This document shows, piece by piece, positions 42,475 through 50,755 of a DNA stretch of 64,000 bases; position 1 is the first letter of the stretch; each line of letters opens with the position of its first letter. Origin of the DNA: Thomasclavelia sp047249845. GTDB lineage: Bacteria > Bacillota_I > Bacilli_A > Erysipelotrichales > Coprobacillaceae. Location: contig NZ_JBKTWO010000003.1 in NCBI RefSeq assembly GCF_047249845.1, positions 43,609-107,608 on the forward strand, read 5' to 3'. The notes under the pieces are model-generated. The model was not told where the DNA came from, did not search any database, and saw only the letters and a program-made list of their open reading frames with translations. The translations under genes were made by a program, and so were the position numbers.

Positions 42475-43026
42475 TTATCGCTCATCCATTAGCATATTTA
42501 ATGCTCCTGTTTGAGAATCCATTACAAATCCATGTATTTTGATTCCATTAGGAATAAGAGGATGTTGTTTCAACAAATTAACACTTTCTTTAACTGATGT
42601 TTCAACATCATCAAATCCACCGAGCCATTTATCAAAATCAATTCCACAATATACTAAATCATTAATAACCGTTTCACTAACCCCTCGTTTTTTCATTTTT
42701 TCTAATAATAATGTAACATCAATATTACCAACTCCACAATCTGTATGACCAATAATCATAACTTCTTCAACATTAAGTTCGTAAATAGCAATTAATAAAC
42801 TACGTACAGCACTTCCAAAGGGATGTACTATTACGCCTCCTGCGTTTTTTATGATTTTAGCATCACCATTTTTTATTCCTAATGCTGCAGGTAATAATTC
42901 GATTAAACGAGTATCCATACATGTTATGATTGCTAATTTACGATCGGGATACTTACTAGTTGTGTATGGTTCATATTTTTTATTTCTAACAAAATTTTGA
43001 TTATATTTTAAAATTTCCTCTATCAT
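42475..43026 (-). CDS. Beta-class carbonic anhydrase
   Basis: A 183-residue enzyme interconverting CO2 and bicarbonate. ITCMDTRL supplies the zinc ligand Cys36 and the Asp38-Arg40 dyad; His94 and Cys97 in IGHTDCGVG complete the zinc site. It is a small type similar to the CA family of clostridia and mycobacteria. GGAGG precedes the ATG. It follows the terminator hairpin of dnaK with no space for its own promoter, so it should be expressed by read-through from the DUF5685-J-DnaK operon or from a promoter inside dnaK. Confidence 0.93.
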   Translation of the reverse strand: MIEEILKYNQNFVRNKKYEPYTTSKYPDRKLAIITCMDTRLIELLPAALGIKNGDAKIIKNAGGVIVHPFGSAVRSLLIAIYELNVEEVMIIGHTDCGVGNIDVTLLLEKMKKRGVSETVINDLVYCGIDFDKWLGGFDDVETSVKESVNLLKQHPLIPNGIKIHGFVMDSQTGALNMLMDER

Positions 43027-43037
43027 TTTTTCCTCCT

Positions 43038-43065
43038 AAAAAATCCTTGGTTATAACCAAGGATT
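43038..43065 (-). terminator. Terminator hairpin between dnaK and the carbonic anhydrase gene
   Basis: Arms 43042-43052 and 43055-43065 form a near-perfect palindrome containing the dnaK stop, followed by six T on the minus strand. The next gene's GGAGG begins within a few bases, so this is an intercistronic terminator or attenuator. Confidence 0.85.
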
Positions 43066-44824
43066 ATTGCATTGATAATAACGATGCTGCTACTGATTCT
43101 AAATTAATCTTAGCACTTTTTATTTCATCAAATTTTACTTGATCACAAGTTTCATAATCAACTTTTTTTGTTAATTTTTTAAAAGATGCTAATTCGTTTT
43201 TGATATTTGATTTTAACGTTTTATCAATTTGTTTACTATTTTTTGATAAAGCTGCTTCAATTGAAAGGACCAAATTTTCTACTTCGTTTTTAAAAATCAA
43301 TCGCTCTTTAGTAACAGCATCTTGCTGTTCAAATTGTTTAGCTTCATTAATTGCCCTTTCAATATCAATATCTGACATATTTGATGTATTTTCAATAGTA
43401 ATACTTTGCATATTCCCACTAGCTAGATCTTTAGCTGATACATTAACGATTCCATTTGCATCAATATCAAATGTTACTTCTATTTGTGGTACTCCACGCA
43501 TTGCTCTTTTAATCTTTTTTAACTTAAATTTACCTAAACTTTTATTATCCTTAGCAAGAGGTCTTTCGCCTTGTAAAACATTAATTTCAACTTGAGTTTG
43601 AAAATTTGCAGAAGTTGTAAATGTCTGTGAATGACTTGTTGGTATAGTAGTATTACGTTCAATCAAAGGAGTTGCTACACCTCCTACTGTTTCAATCGAC
43701 AAGGTCAATGGAGTTACATCTAGTAATAATACATCAAAATTTCCTGTCGTACTGACGTCACCAGATAATTTACCACCCTGAATACTTGCCCCCAAAGCAA
43801 CGCACTCATCAGGATTTAAAGATTTACTAGGTTCTTTACCTGTAATTTCTTTAATTTTATCTTGAACAGCTGGAATTCTTGAAGAACCTCCAACTAATAT
43901 TATCTTATTTAACTCTTCAGGAGTTAATCTAGCATCATTTAATGCATTTTGCATAGGAATCACAATTCGATCAACCAGGTTTTTAGTTAAATCATTAAAT
44001 TTAGCTCTCGTTAGTTCTATTTCTAAATTTTTAGGTCCCGTATTTGTATTAGTAATAAATGGTAAGTTGACAATTGTAGTAACCATTGTTGAAAGTTCAA
44101 TTTTGGCCTTTTCACCAGCCTCATTGATTCTTTGCATAGCAACTTGATCATGAGTTAAATCAATACCTTCGATTCTCTTAAACTCTTCAACTATATACTT
44201 TGCAACACAGTCATTGAAATCATCACCACCAAGATGATTATCACCAGAGGTAGAAAGAACTTCAATAACGCCATTTCCAATCTCAATAATAGAAACATCA
44301 AAAGTTCCTCCACCTAAATCAAATACCATTACTTTTTGACCATAACTATTTTCTAATCCATAAGCTAACGCTGCAGCAGTAGGTTCATTAATTATTCTTT
44401 TAACTTCTAATCCTGCAATTCTTCCAGCATCCTTTGTCGCCTGACGTTGTGCATCATTAAAATAGGCAGGAACAGTAATAACTGCTTCTGTTACTTTTTC
44501 TTGCAAATATGCTTCAGCATCAATTTTTAATTTTTGTAATACCATAGCTGATATTTCTTGTGGACTATAAGCTTTACCATTAACTGTCTTACGAAAACCA
44601 GTTCCCATCTCACGCTTAATTGATGATATGGTATTACCAGGATTTGTTACCGCTTGACGTTTAGCATTTTCACCAACTAAACGTTTACCATCTGATGTAA
44701 AAGCCACTATACTTGGAGTTGTTTTGTTACCTTCTCCATTAGGAATAATTACTGCTTTACCGTTTTCCATATAAGCCATACAACTATTAGTTGTTCCTAA
44801 ATCAATTCCAATTACTTTACTCAT
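43064..44824 (-). CDS. dnaK: Hsp70 chaperone, DnaK (operon with J-domain protein)
   Basis: A 586-residue Hsp70. IGIDLGTTNSCMAYM, VITVPAYFNDAQRQATKDAGRIAGLEVKRIINEPTAAALAYG, VFDLGGGTFDVSI and ILVGGSSRIPAVQ are the ATPase signatures, and the substrate-binding domain begins near LLLDVTPLTLSIE. The lid is shortened and the protein ends ESVAASLLSMQ without the usual acidic tail. There is no hrcA, grpE or dnaJ in the standard order and no CIRCE element. It is therefore probably a second, specialised DnaK (or the only one, displaced), working with the adjacent J-domain protein. Confidence 0.93.
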   Translation of the reverse strand: MSKVIGIDLGTTNSCMAYMENGKAVIIPNGEGNKTTPSIVAFTSDGKRLVGENAKRQAVTNPGNTISSIKREMGTGFRKTVNGKAYSPQEISAMVLQKLKIDAEAYLQEKVTEAVITVPAYFNDAQRQATKDAGRIAGLEVKRIINEPTAAALAYGLENSYGQKVMVFDLGGGTFDVSIIEIGNGVIEVLSTSGDNHLGGDDFNDCVAKYIVEEFKRIEGIDLTHDQVAMQRINEAGEKAKIELSTMVTTIVNLPFITNTNTGPKNLEIELTRAKFNDLTKNLVDRIVIPMQNALNDARLTPEELNKIILVGGSSRIPAVQDKIKEITGKEPSKSLNPDECVALGASIQGGKLSGDVSTTGNFDVLLLDVTPLTLSIETVGGVATPLIERNTTIPTSHSQTFTTSANFQTQVEINVLQGERPLAKDNKSLGKFKLKKIKRAMRGVPQIEVTFDIDANGIVNVSAKDLASGNMQSITIENTSNMSDIDIERAINEAKQFEQQDAVTKERLIFKNEVENLVLSIEAALSKNSKQIDKTLKSNIKNELASFKKLTKKVDYETCDQVKFDEIKSAKINLESVAASLLSMQ

Positions 44825-44839
44825 TTATATTTTCTCCTT

Positions 44840-45460
44840 TTAACAAACTCTACAGCCACAACAGTTTAATAAACAACTACACAACATTATATTGTAACAA
44901 AATGACATGTCATTAAATGGTGAACCATATGTCTCTTGTCCTGTTTGATACTGTCTCTGTCCACCTTTTAATTGTTGTAATAATAACAGATATTGCAAAT
45001 TACCAGGTTCCATTTGAGCTGCAGTTTGAGCATATTCTACTGCAGTTATATTATTACCAATTCCATTTTCAGCAATTGCACTATAATAAAACCACATTCC
45101 ATTACGGGTTTTGATCTGTGCTAAAATATTAAGTGCTTCCTGGTATCGATGGGCATTAATAAACCCCGCTGCCTCATTAAAAGCCGCCTGATCATTACCA
45201 GTGTATTGATAACTATATTGTCCACTTTGTCCTGTTCCAGGATCACCACCATAATTACGATTAGTAAAACCTCTTTTTCGATCATCCATTATTGTTTTAT
45301 AGGCAGTTTGAACCTCTTTAAATTTTTCTGTATAAGCAGCTTGATTCGGATTGTTTATATTAGCATCGGGATGATATTTTTTACTTAATGTCCGATATGC
45401 TTTTTTTACCTCGTCATCACTTGCACTTGAATCTATTCCTAATATTTGATATGGGTTCAT
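44840..45460 (-). CDS. J-domain protein with cysteine-rich C-terminus
   Basis: A 206-residue co-chaperone. Residues 1-65 form a J domain (PYQILGIDSSASDDEVKKAY..LSKKYHPDANIN) with the HPD motif at 30-32 that stimulates Hsp70 ATPase. A Gly/Gln-rich linker (about 68-90) is followed by two helical TPR-like units (FNEAAGFINAHRYQEALNILAQI, AVEYAQTAAQMEPGN). The last 19 residues, CYNIMLCSCLLNCCGCRVC, contain seven cysteines among hydrophobic residues. This tail could bind metal or anchor to a membrane. DnaJ zinc-finger and peptide-binding domains are absent. It lies between the DUF5685-like gene and dnaK. Confidence 0.88.
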   Translation of the reverse strand: MNPYQILGIDSSASDDEVKKAYRTLSKKYHPDANINNPNQAAYTEKFKEVQTAYKTIMDDRKRGFTNRNYGGDPGTGQSGQYSYQYTGNDQAAFNEAAGFINAHRYQEALNILAQIKTRNGMWFYYSAIAENGIGNNITAVEYAQTAAQMEPGNLQYLLLLQQLKGGQRQYQTGQETYGSPFNDMSFCYNIMLCSCLLNCCGCRVC

Positions 45461-46293
45461 TATTTCCTACCTTCCATTCGTTTTTTCTTAATTAATTCAT
45501 ATTTGGTCCACACACCGCTATATAATATATTTCTAATAATTGCAGCATTTTCAATTACTGGCAATCTTTCAAAAGCCATAGTTGCCTCAGATATCATTAA
45601 TTCTAAAATATCTCTACACCGTTCATCAAACTCTTCCGTTTGATACATTTGTTTTAAAGGATTGTAATTTCCTTTTTTTAAATCATCCTCTATATCCTCA
45701 TAAGCATCAATAAAATATATAAACTTACCTAAATAAAAACCAAGCTCATACAATTCATCATACCATTCATCATCTTTATATGCACAAATAAGCCCCATGA
45801 CTTCCCCAAAATACTTCGAGACTTCATCTAAATTATTCAATCCCTGCTTTTCATAATCATTTATTTTATGCAAACATAATTCTATTCTATTTACTTTATC
45901 AGGATATTCTTTTTTTACTTTATTATAAGCTTTTTTTATTATTTTCTTATACGTCTGTCGACTAATTTTTCTTTCATCTAACCAATCATCTTCACACTTA
46001 AAATATGTTAAGACTATTGTCATTTTAGCTGCATAATCAACACATTTATTATAGCGTTCCTGATGTTTCTTTAACGGATGCATGATACAACGTTCATATT
46101 TCAATTCTGTTTCAGGTTCATATAACCCCGTCAACAAAAGAGCTAAAAAATTCATATCAAAATTTAAAGAAACTTGTGCTCTTAATCCAAACTTATCTTT
46201 CAATGTTTTACACAAACCACAATAATAAGAATGATAAAGGTCAAATTCTTTAAATTTCATTTCTGGTTTATTTACAATTACATACCCAAACAT
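45460..46293 (-). CDS. DUF5685-like protein with two aspartate-rich motifs
   Basis: A 277-residue, predicted mostly helical, soluble protein. The N-terminus has FKEFDLYHSYYCGLCKTL (a CxxC at 25-28) and RCIMHPL near 69. Residues 102-106 read DDWLD, a perfect DDxxD, and 196-204 read DAYEDIEDD followed by KKGNYNP. The spacing (about 94 residues) and helical setting recall the paired metal-binding motifs of class I isoprenoid synthases. I assign DUF5685 from memory. Function is unknown. Its stop overlaps the J-domain gene start (TAATG), so it is the first gene of a three-gene chaperone operon. Confidence 0.7.
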   Translation of the reverse strand: MFGYVIVNKPEMKFKEFDLYHSYYCGLCKTLKDKFGLRAQVSLNFDMNFLALLLTGLYEPETELKYERCIMHPLKKHQERYNKCVDYAAKMTIVLTYFKCEDDWLDERKISRQTYKKIIKKAYNKVKKEYPDKVNRIELCLHKINDYEKQGLNNLDEVSKYFGEVMGLICAYKDDEWYDELYELGFYLGKFIYFIDAYEDIEDDLKKGNYNPLKQMYQTEEFDERCRDILELMISEATMAFERLPVIENAAIIRNILYSGVWTKYELIKKKRMEGRK

Positions 46294-46330
46294 AATCAGC
46301 TTCTCTTTTCAAATTTATTTTTATAACTCG

Positions 46331-46347
46331 GACATGTTTACCATGTC
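46331..46347. promoter_or_regulatory. Inverted repeat upstream of the DUF5685-J-DnaK operon
   Basis: GACATG and CATGTC arms around a 5-base centre lie 38-54 bp before the first start codon. It may be an operator or a small leader hairpin. It is not a CIRCE element. Confidence 0.35.
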
Positions 46348-46506
46348 ATCTCAGTTCCCTTATACATCTTACATATAAGCTTCATAATCTATGACATAGT
46401 ATATTTTTCTATTATTAACTATTCATGAACTTAGCTATTATAACATAATAATTTTAGATTGTATAATCAACCAAAAATCAAATAATTTTCTTTTATTTCA
46501 TGATAC

Positions 46507-46556
46507 AAAAAAGTAGACTCATAATAAGTCGTTTTGACTTCTTGATGTCTACTTTT
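46507..46556 (-). terminator. Rho-independent terminator at the end of the PTS operon
   Basis: Outer arms 46509-46518 and 46547-46556 (AAAAGTAGAC/GTCTACTTTT) and inner arms 46526-46530 and 46536-46540 form a branched hairpin followed by T on the minus strand. Confidence 0.8.
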
Positions 46557-46570
46557 ATAATAAAACTTCA

Positions 46571-47218
46571 CTAAAATTTATCTAAATATTTTATAATATC
46601 AAGCAGCTTATCCACAACTATTTGTGCCTGACTTTGATCAATTCCAAAATTTTTATCTTTTAAAGCTATTACATCTATTCCTGCATTGAAAGCTGCTTGA
46701 ATTCCTGGTAAAGAATCCTCAATAATAAGTGTTTCATCTTTTGAACTTTGAAGTTTATCAATAGTATATAAATATATTTCAGGATTAGGCTTACTTTGTC
46801 TAAAAATTTCACCACTTGTTATTAAATCAAAATAGTGTCTAAGATAAGCTGAACTTATTGCCTGATTAATCAATTGAATACTTGAAGATGAAGCTAATGC
46901 AATCTTATAGTGATTATTTTTTAAATATTTAAGTAAAGTGTAGATTCCTGGATTTATTATTGCTTGATAATCTCTTAATAAAGAATCATAATAATTATTT
47001 AAAATTCGATCAAACTCTTCTTTAGAAGTTCTGTTTTGCCACCAATTATAAATAATACTTCTAAATTTATGATGATCTACACCGATAACTTTTTTACAAT
47101 CATTTATCGATATATCTATATGATGTATTTTAAAGAAAGTGATAAGTTCATTGACATACATTGTTTCACTATCAAAAATCACACCATCCATATCAAATAC
47201 AATAGTTGTCTTTTTCAT
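46571..47218 (-). CDS. HAD-superfamily phosphatase/phosphomutase, beta-phosphoglucomutase-like
   Basis: A 215-residue HAD subfamily I hydrolase with a small helical cap. Motif I is VFDMDGVIFDSE, motif II IALASSSS, motif III with KPNPEIYLYTI, and motif IV LIIEDSLPGIQAA. The second Asp of motif I is present, so phosphatase or phosphomutase activity is likely. It starts two bases after the SIS-domain gene and ends the PTS operon, suggesting action on the sugar phosphate or the by-product of that enzyme. Confidence 0.88.
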   Translation of the reverse strand: MKKTTIVFDMDGVIFDSETMYVNELITFFKIHHIDISINDCKKVIGVDHHKFRSIIYNWWQNRTSKEEFDRILNNYYDSLLRDYQAIINPGIYTLLKYLKNNHYKIALASSSSIQLINQAISSAYLRHYFDLITSGEIFRQSKPNPEIYLYTIDKLQSSKDETLIIEDSLPGIQAAFNAGIDVIALKDKNFGIDQSQAQIVVDKLLDIIKYLDKF

Positions 47219-47220
47219 GA

Positions 47221-48216
47221 TTAATAATTTAAAGCTTTATAATAACGTCTAATATCAATTGGATGACGTCTGCAATGTTCTAAATGTACATTTAAACGCA
47301 TAAACGCTGATCTCATCACAATTGGAGATAAAATACCTCTAAATTCATCACTAATACCATCTAATTTGAATTTCTTTGTATCAAATACAGTAACTTTAGC
47401 ACTTACTCTATGAACAAAACTTTCTACTCGATCCATTTCTGGACGTGTTGCATCTTCCCCCTTAATTAAGATAACAGGAATATCCCTTTCAATTACTTCT
47501 AATGTTCCATGGAAAAAATTTGCTGCTGAAATCGGTCTTGTACGCATCCATTGCATCTCTTCCATAATACACATACCATAACATACTGCCCAATCTTCTA
47601 AGTTTCCAGAAGCTACTAAATATGTTATTGGCTCATCACAATATTTTTCAGCGTAATTTTTCATATCAGCATCAGCATCTTTATAGATTTGTACAACATT
47701 TTCCGGCATAGCTTTAATTTCTGTAAATAACTGGTCATACTTATCAAATTGTCCAGCATTTTTTATAAAGCGTAAGACAACTGAATACCAATAATAATAT
47801 TCTCCACCAAATGTATTTACTAAATAATCAACTTTTTTTGCTAATGGTGATTCTAATACTTCAACATAACCAATAACTCTTGCTCCAACTTCATGAGCCT
47901 TATCAATCGCTTGTTCTATTTCTACAGTATTTCCTGACAATGAAGCAATAACAACAATTGATTTTTCATTAAATTTTGCATTTCCTTCATATAAGAAATC
48001 AGTTGCATTCTCTAAATAAATTGGTAAATCATATCCTAACTGTTTTGCTGTATGCATAATCTGCCCTGCATATAAAAGAGTTCCTCCAATTCCAAACAGA
48101 AAAATATTTGAATACCCTTCTTGACAAACCTGATCTACAATTTTTTCTACCTCAGGAATTAAATTAACTCCATTTTGGTGTTCTGTTCTTACTCTATTTT
48201 CATCAAAATTTAACAT
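47221..48216 (-). CDS. SIS-domain sugar-phosphate deglycase/isomerase, FrlB/GfrF-like
   Basis: A 331-residue double-SIS protein. The first SIS has IFLFGIGGTLLYAGQ and VVIASLSGNTVEIEQAIDKA; the C-terminus HLEHCRRHPIDIRRYYKALNY resembles the ends of fructoselysine-6-phosphate deglycases (FrlB, GfrF). In that family GEFRHGPLE is conserved; here the same place reads AANFFHGTLE, so the first acidic residue is lost while the His and Glu remain. The mannose-family PTS context and the LevR-type activator match gfr operons, which degrade Amadori compounds. Glucosamine-type isomerase activity remains possible. Confidence 0.8.
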   Translation of the reverse strand: MLNFDENRVRTEHQNGVNLIPEVEKIVDQVCQEGYSNIFLFGIGGTLLYAGQIMHTAKQLGYDLPIYLENATDFLYEGNAKFNEKSIVVIASLSGNTVEIEQAIDKAHEVGARVIGYVEVLESPLAKKVDYLVNTFGGEYYYWYSVVLRFIKNAGQFDKYDQLFTEIKAMPENVVQIYKDADADMKNYAEKYCDEPITYLVASGNLEDWAVCYGMCIMEEMQWMRTRPISAANFFHGTLEVIERDIPVILIKGEDATRPEMDRVESFVHRVSAKVTVFDTKKFKLDGISDEFRGILSPIVMRSAFMRLNVHLEHCRRHPIDIRRYYKALNY

Positions 48217-48235
48217 CTTTCTTTATCTCCTTTAT

Positions 48236-49066
48236 CTAACAACTTAATATTCCAAATTGAGCACAAATAATGCCAATAATTGCTGTTGCAACAATCAAAA
48301 TAATAACATTCACTTTTTTATTTAATAAATAATAATATATTCCCATAACTCCTAAAGATAATAACCCTGGCATAATTCCATCTAAAATTGCCTGAATCTT
48401 TGTAGCAGTATCTCCACTTCCCATTGCTAATGGAGTTGAGATGACAACTAATTCGTTTGTCATACCACCAATAACCATTACTCCTAAAATTCCTGCTGCC
48501 AGCATAAATTTTTGCATTAACCCTGATTTTTGAATTTTTTCTAAATATGTTGCTCCTAATTCATATCCTTTTATAGCACAAACATATCTTAAAATAAATG
48601 CTGGTACATTGAAAATCAGCAAGAATAAGATTGGTCCTAAAATATTCCCTTGAACCGCTAACGAAGTACCAATTCCTACTGCAAGAACTCTTAAAGTTCC
48701 AAGTAGTAATGAATCTCCAATCCCACTTAAAGGACCCATCAAAGCTGCTTTTACAGCATTGATTGAAGATGAATCAAAGTCATCTTGAGTTGCATTCATT
48801 TCTTCCATTGCAACTGTAATTCCACCAATAAATGGAGTTACGTGAGCAGTACAGTTAAAAAACTCCATGTGTCTTTGCATTGCTTCTGATAATCCTTTAG
48901 GATCATTTTTATATATTTTCTTTAGTAATGGACCAATCATAAAAGCAAATCCCATATGCATTTGTCTTTCATAATGCCATGAAAATTCCATTGGTAGTGA
49001 GCGCCAAAACATTTTTCTTAAATCTTTTTTTGTGATTTGATTATCTGTTTTTTTAGAAGTCATCAT
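48236..49066 (-). CDS. PTS mannose/fructose/sorbose family IID component
   Basis: A 276-residue membrane subunit that with IIC forms the sugar channel. WRSLPMEFSWHYERQMHMGFAFMIGPLLKK and HMEFFNCTAHVTPFIGGITVAMEE are family signatures; FDSSSINAVKAALMGPLSGIGDSLL follows, and several hydrophobic segments occupy the C-terminal half. Four possible Met codons cluster at the start; GGAGG at 49073-49077 abuts the first and spaces well to 49066 or 49063, so I use 49066. It overlaps the end of the IIC gene. Confidence 0.94.
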   Translation of the reverse strand: MMTSKKTDNQITKKDLRKMFWRSLPMEFSWHYERQMHMGFAFMIGPLLKKIYKNDPKGLSEAMQRHMEFFNCTAHVTPFIGGITVAMEEMNATQDDFDSSSINAVKAALMGPLSGIGDSLLLGTLRVLAVGIGTSLAVQGNILGPILFLLIFNVPAFILRYVCAIKGYELGATYLEKIQKSGLMQKFMLAAGILGVMVIGGMTNELVVISTPLAMGSGDTATKIQAILDGIMPGLLSLGVMGIYYYLLNKKVNVIILIVATAIIGIICAQFGILSC

Positions 49067-49814
49067 CGTCATCCTCCTGTTCTATTACAGTTTCCTGATT
49101 TGAAAAATCAATTGTTGTAAAAATAATAATTAATCCTAAAATTGCAATACCTACAACTGGAATTTTAAAATATGCTGATAAAACAAATCCCAAGAAAAAG
49201 AACGGAACTATTTTTTTATTCATAATCATTTGTGCTAACATCGCAAATCCAATCGCTGGCAACATTCCTGTTGCAATCGTTAAACCATCTGTAATCACTT
49301 CAGGGATAGCTTCAACAAATACCTTCATCTGTGCACTTCCTAAAGAAAAACCTAAAAAAGTAATCAAACCCAAGATAAAACAAGTTAAAAATCCAGTCCC
49401 CATATGAATTATACTAACCATTTTAACGTTTCCTTTAGCAGCATAACTATCTGCCCATTTCGCTAACAAGGGACGAACTAATGAGAAAATAACATTATCA
49501 ATCGCTACTGCTAATAAAGCAATTGGAAAAGCCATTGTAAATGCAACTTCTGGTCCTTTCCCAGTTGAAATAGCAAAAGCGGTTCCTAAAACGCCCCCTA
49601 CAATTACATTGGGCGGAATAAATGCACCTACTGAATAAGATCCCAAAAAAGCTAATTCTAATGTTGCTCCAATAGTTATTCCCATTTGCAGATTACCTAA
49701 TATTAAACCAACTAATGGTCCTAAAACAATTGGTCTTTGAATTAAATTTGTTCCTGTTGCTAAATCACATTTACCAATAAATGCTATACATCCAAGTAAA
49801 AATGCTTGTAACAT
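49053..49814 (-). CDS. PTS mannose/fructose/sorbose family IIC component
   Basis: A 253-residue membrane protein with about seven hydrophobic segments. RPIVLGPLVGLILGNLQMGITIGATLELAFLGSYSVGAFIPPNVIVGGVLGTAFA is the family core (quoted in parts here as RPIVLGPLVGLILG and GAFIPPN). It binds and translocates the sugar. The C-terminus is a run of acidic residues (EQEDDDDDF) encoded by the ribosome binding site and start codons of the IID gene. It follows IIB by 17 bases. Confidence 0.94.
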   Translation of the reverse strand: MLQAFLLGCIAFIGKCDLATGTNLIQRPIVLGPLVGLILGNLQMGITIGATLELAFLGSYSVGAFIPPNVIVGGVLGTAFAISTGKGPEVAFTMAFPIALLAVAIDNVIFSLVRPLLAKWADSYAAKGNVKMVSIIHMGTGFLTCFILGLITFLGFSLGSAQMKVFVEAIPEVITDGLTIATGMLPAIGFAMLAQMIMNKKIVPFFFLGFVLSAYFKIPVVGIAILGLIIIFTTIDFSNQETVIEQEDDDDDF

Positions 49815-49831
49815 CTTTTATCTTCCCCTTT

Positions 49832-50302
49832 CTATAAAATATTTTTTGCATCAATTTTTTTATCTGTTGGAACCATCCTAATTTCTACAGAATAATCTTT
49901 ATCAAGTAGATCCTTAACTAAATCAATTTCTGTTTCTGTTAAATTCACAGCTTTTGAAATATTTTTAGTTTCCGGCGTAGCTTTTGTCCCACCTAAAACA
50001 ACACTACTAATAACTTCTGTTTCATTCATAAAACGATATGCATCTTTCACACTTTCCACGACAATAAACAATTTATACTTATCTGTTACACCACTATTAA
50101 TTGCCGCAATTCCATCATCTACAGATTTAATAACCAGCTTTACTCCCTGGGGTTTTGCCATCTTTATCGCCATTTTTTTTAAATCATCTTTCATAACTCC
50201 ATCATTAGCTATTAGTATACAATCAGCACCGAGAGCACTTGTCCAAGAAAATGCTACTTGCCCATGTAACAAACGATGATCAACTCTTAAACACTTAATC
50301 AT
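49832..50302 (-). CDS. PTS mannose/fructose/sorbose family IIB component
   Basis: A 156-residue cytoplasmic phosphocarrier. MIKCLRVDHRLLHGQVAFSW places the phosphorylated His15 in HGQ context as in ManX/LevE-type IIB proteins. The start is ATG 50302, directly behind AAAAGGAG; an earlier in-frame ATG at 50335 would add a basic extension not found in the family. It receives phosphate from IIA and passes it to the incoming sugar. Confidence 0.94.
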   Translation of the reverse strand: MIKCLRVDHRLLHGQVAFSWTSALGADCILIANDGVMKDDLKKMAIKMAKPQGVKLVIKSVDDGIAAINSGVTDKYKLFIVVESVKDAYRFMNETEVISSVVLGGTKATPETKNISKAVNLTETEIDLVKDLLDKDYSVEIRMVPTDKKIDAKNIL

Positions 50303-50315
50303 ATTTTTTCTCCTT

Positions 50316-50729
50316 TTAAAAATCTTCTTCTTCAATCTTTTGATTTAATAACTTTTTATTTTCTAGTGTAATTCCTTCTTTTGCACTGTAAATTATTTGT
50401 TGAATATCTAACCCTCTAGAATGATTAGCTATTACAAGTTCCAAAACCATACTCATATTCATACCAGATAAAATATCTATATCTTCATCTATACACGTCT
50501 GCAAGATAGCATTATAGACACTTCCTCCTTTAACATCACATATGATAATGTAATGATTATCGTCCTGAGTTATTTTTTTCTTGAGGCTTAATGCATAATC
50601 ATTAGGATTTTCCCCTGGGTATAAGCTATATGTTTCAATGCCATTAGCTAAATCTCCAACGATCATTTGTACTGAGTTTAACATTCCTTTTGAAAGTTCA
50701 CCATGTGATGCTAAAATGATTTTTGCCAT
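50316..50729 (-). CDS. PTS mannose/fructose/sorbose family IIA component
   Basis: A 137-residue EIIA-Man-type protein. MAKIILASHGELSKGMLNSV contains the phosphorylated His9, and CDVKGGSVYNAILQ is conserved. HPr phosphorylates it at His9. ATG 50729 is chosen because GGGAG precedes it by nine bases; GTG 50738 overlaps that site. First gene of the IIA-IIB-IIC-IID-SIS-HAD operon, driven by a sigma-54 promoter 27 bases upstream. Confidence 0.94.
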   Translation of the reverse strand: MAKIILASHGELSKGMLNSVQMIVGDLANGIETYSLYPGENPNDYALSLKKKITQDDNHYIIICDVKGGSVYNAILQTCIDEDIDILSGMNMSMVLELVIANHSRGLDIQQIIYSAKEGITLENKKLLNQKIEEEDF

Positions 50730-50755
50730 CAGTTTCACTCCCTTCGTTTATTACT

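Noticed and set aside
43064..44824. Main heat-shock dnaK operon (hrcA-grpE-dnaK-dnaJ)
   Set aside because: None of hrcA, grpE or a full-length dnaJ is adjacent; the J protein here lacks the zinc-finger and C-terminal client domains.
46294..46506. CIRCE element before the DnaK operon
   Set aside because: The TTAGCACTC/GAGTGCTAA arms are not present on either strand.
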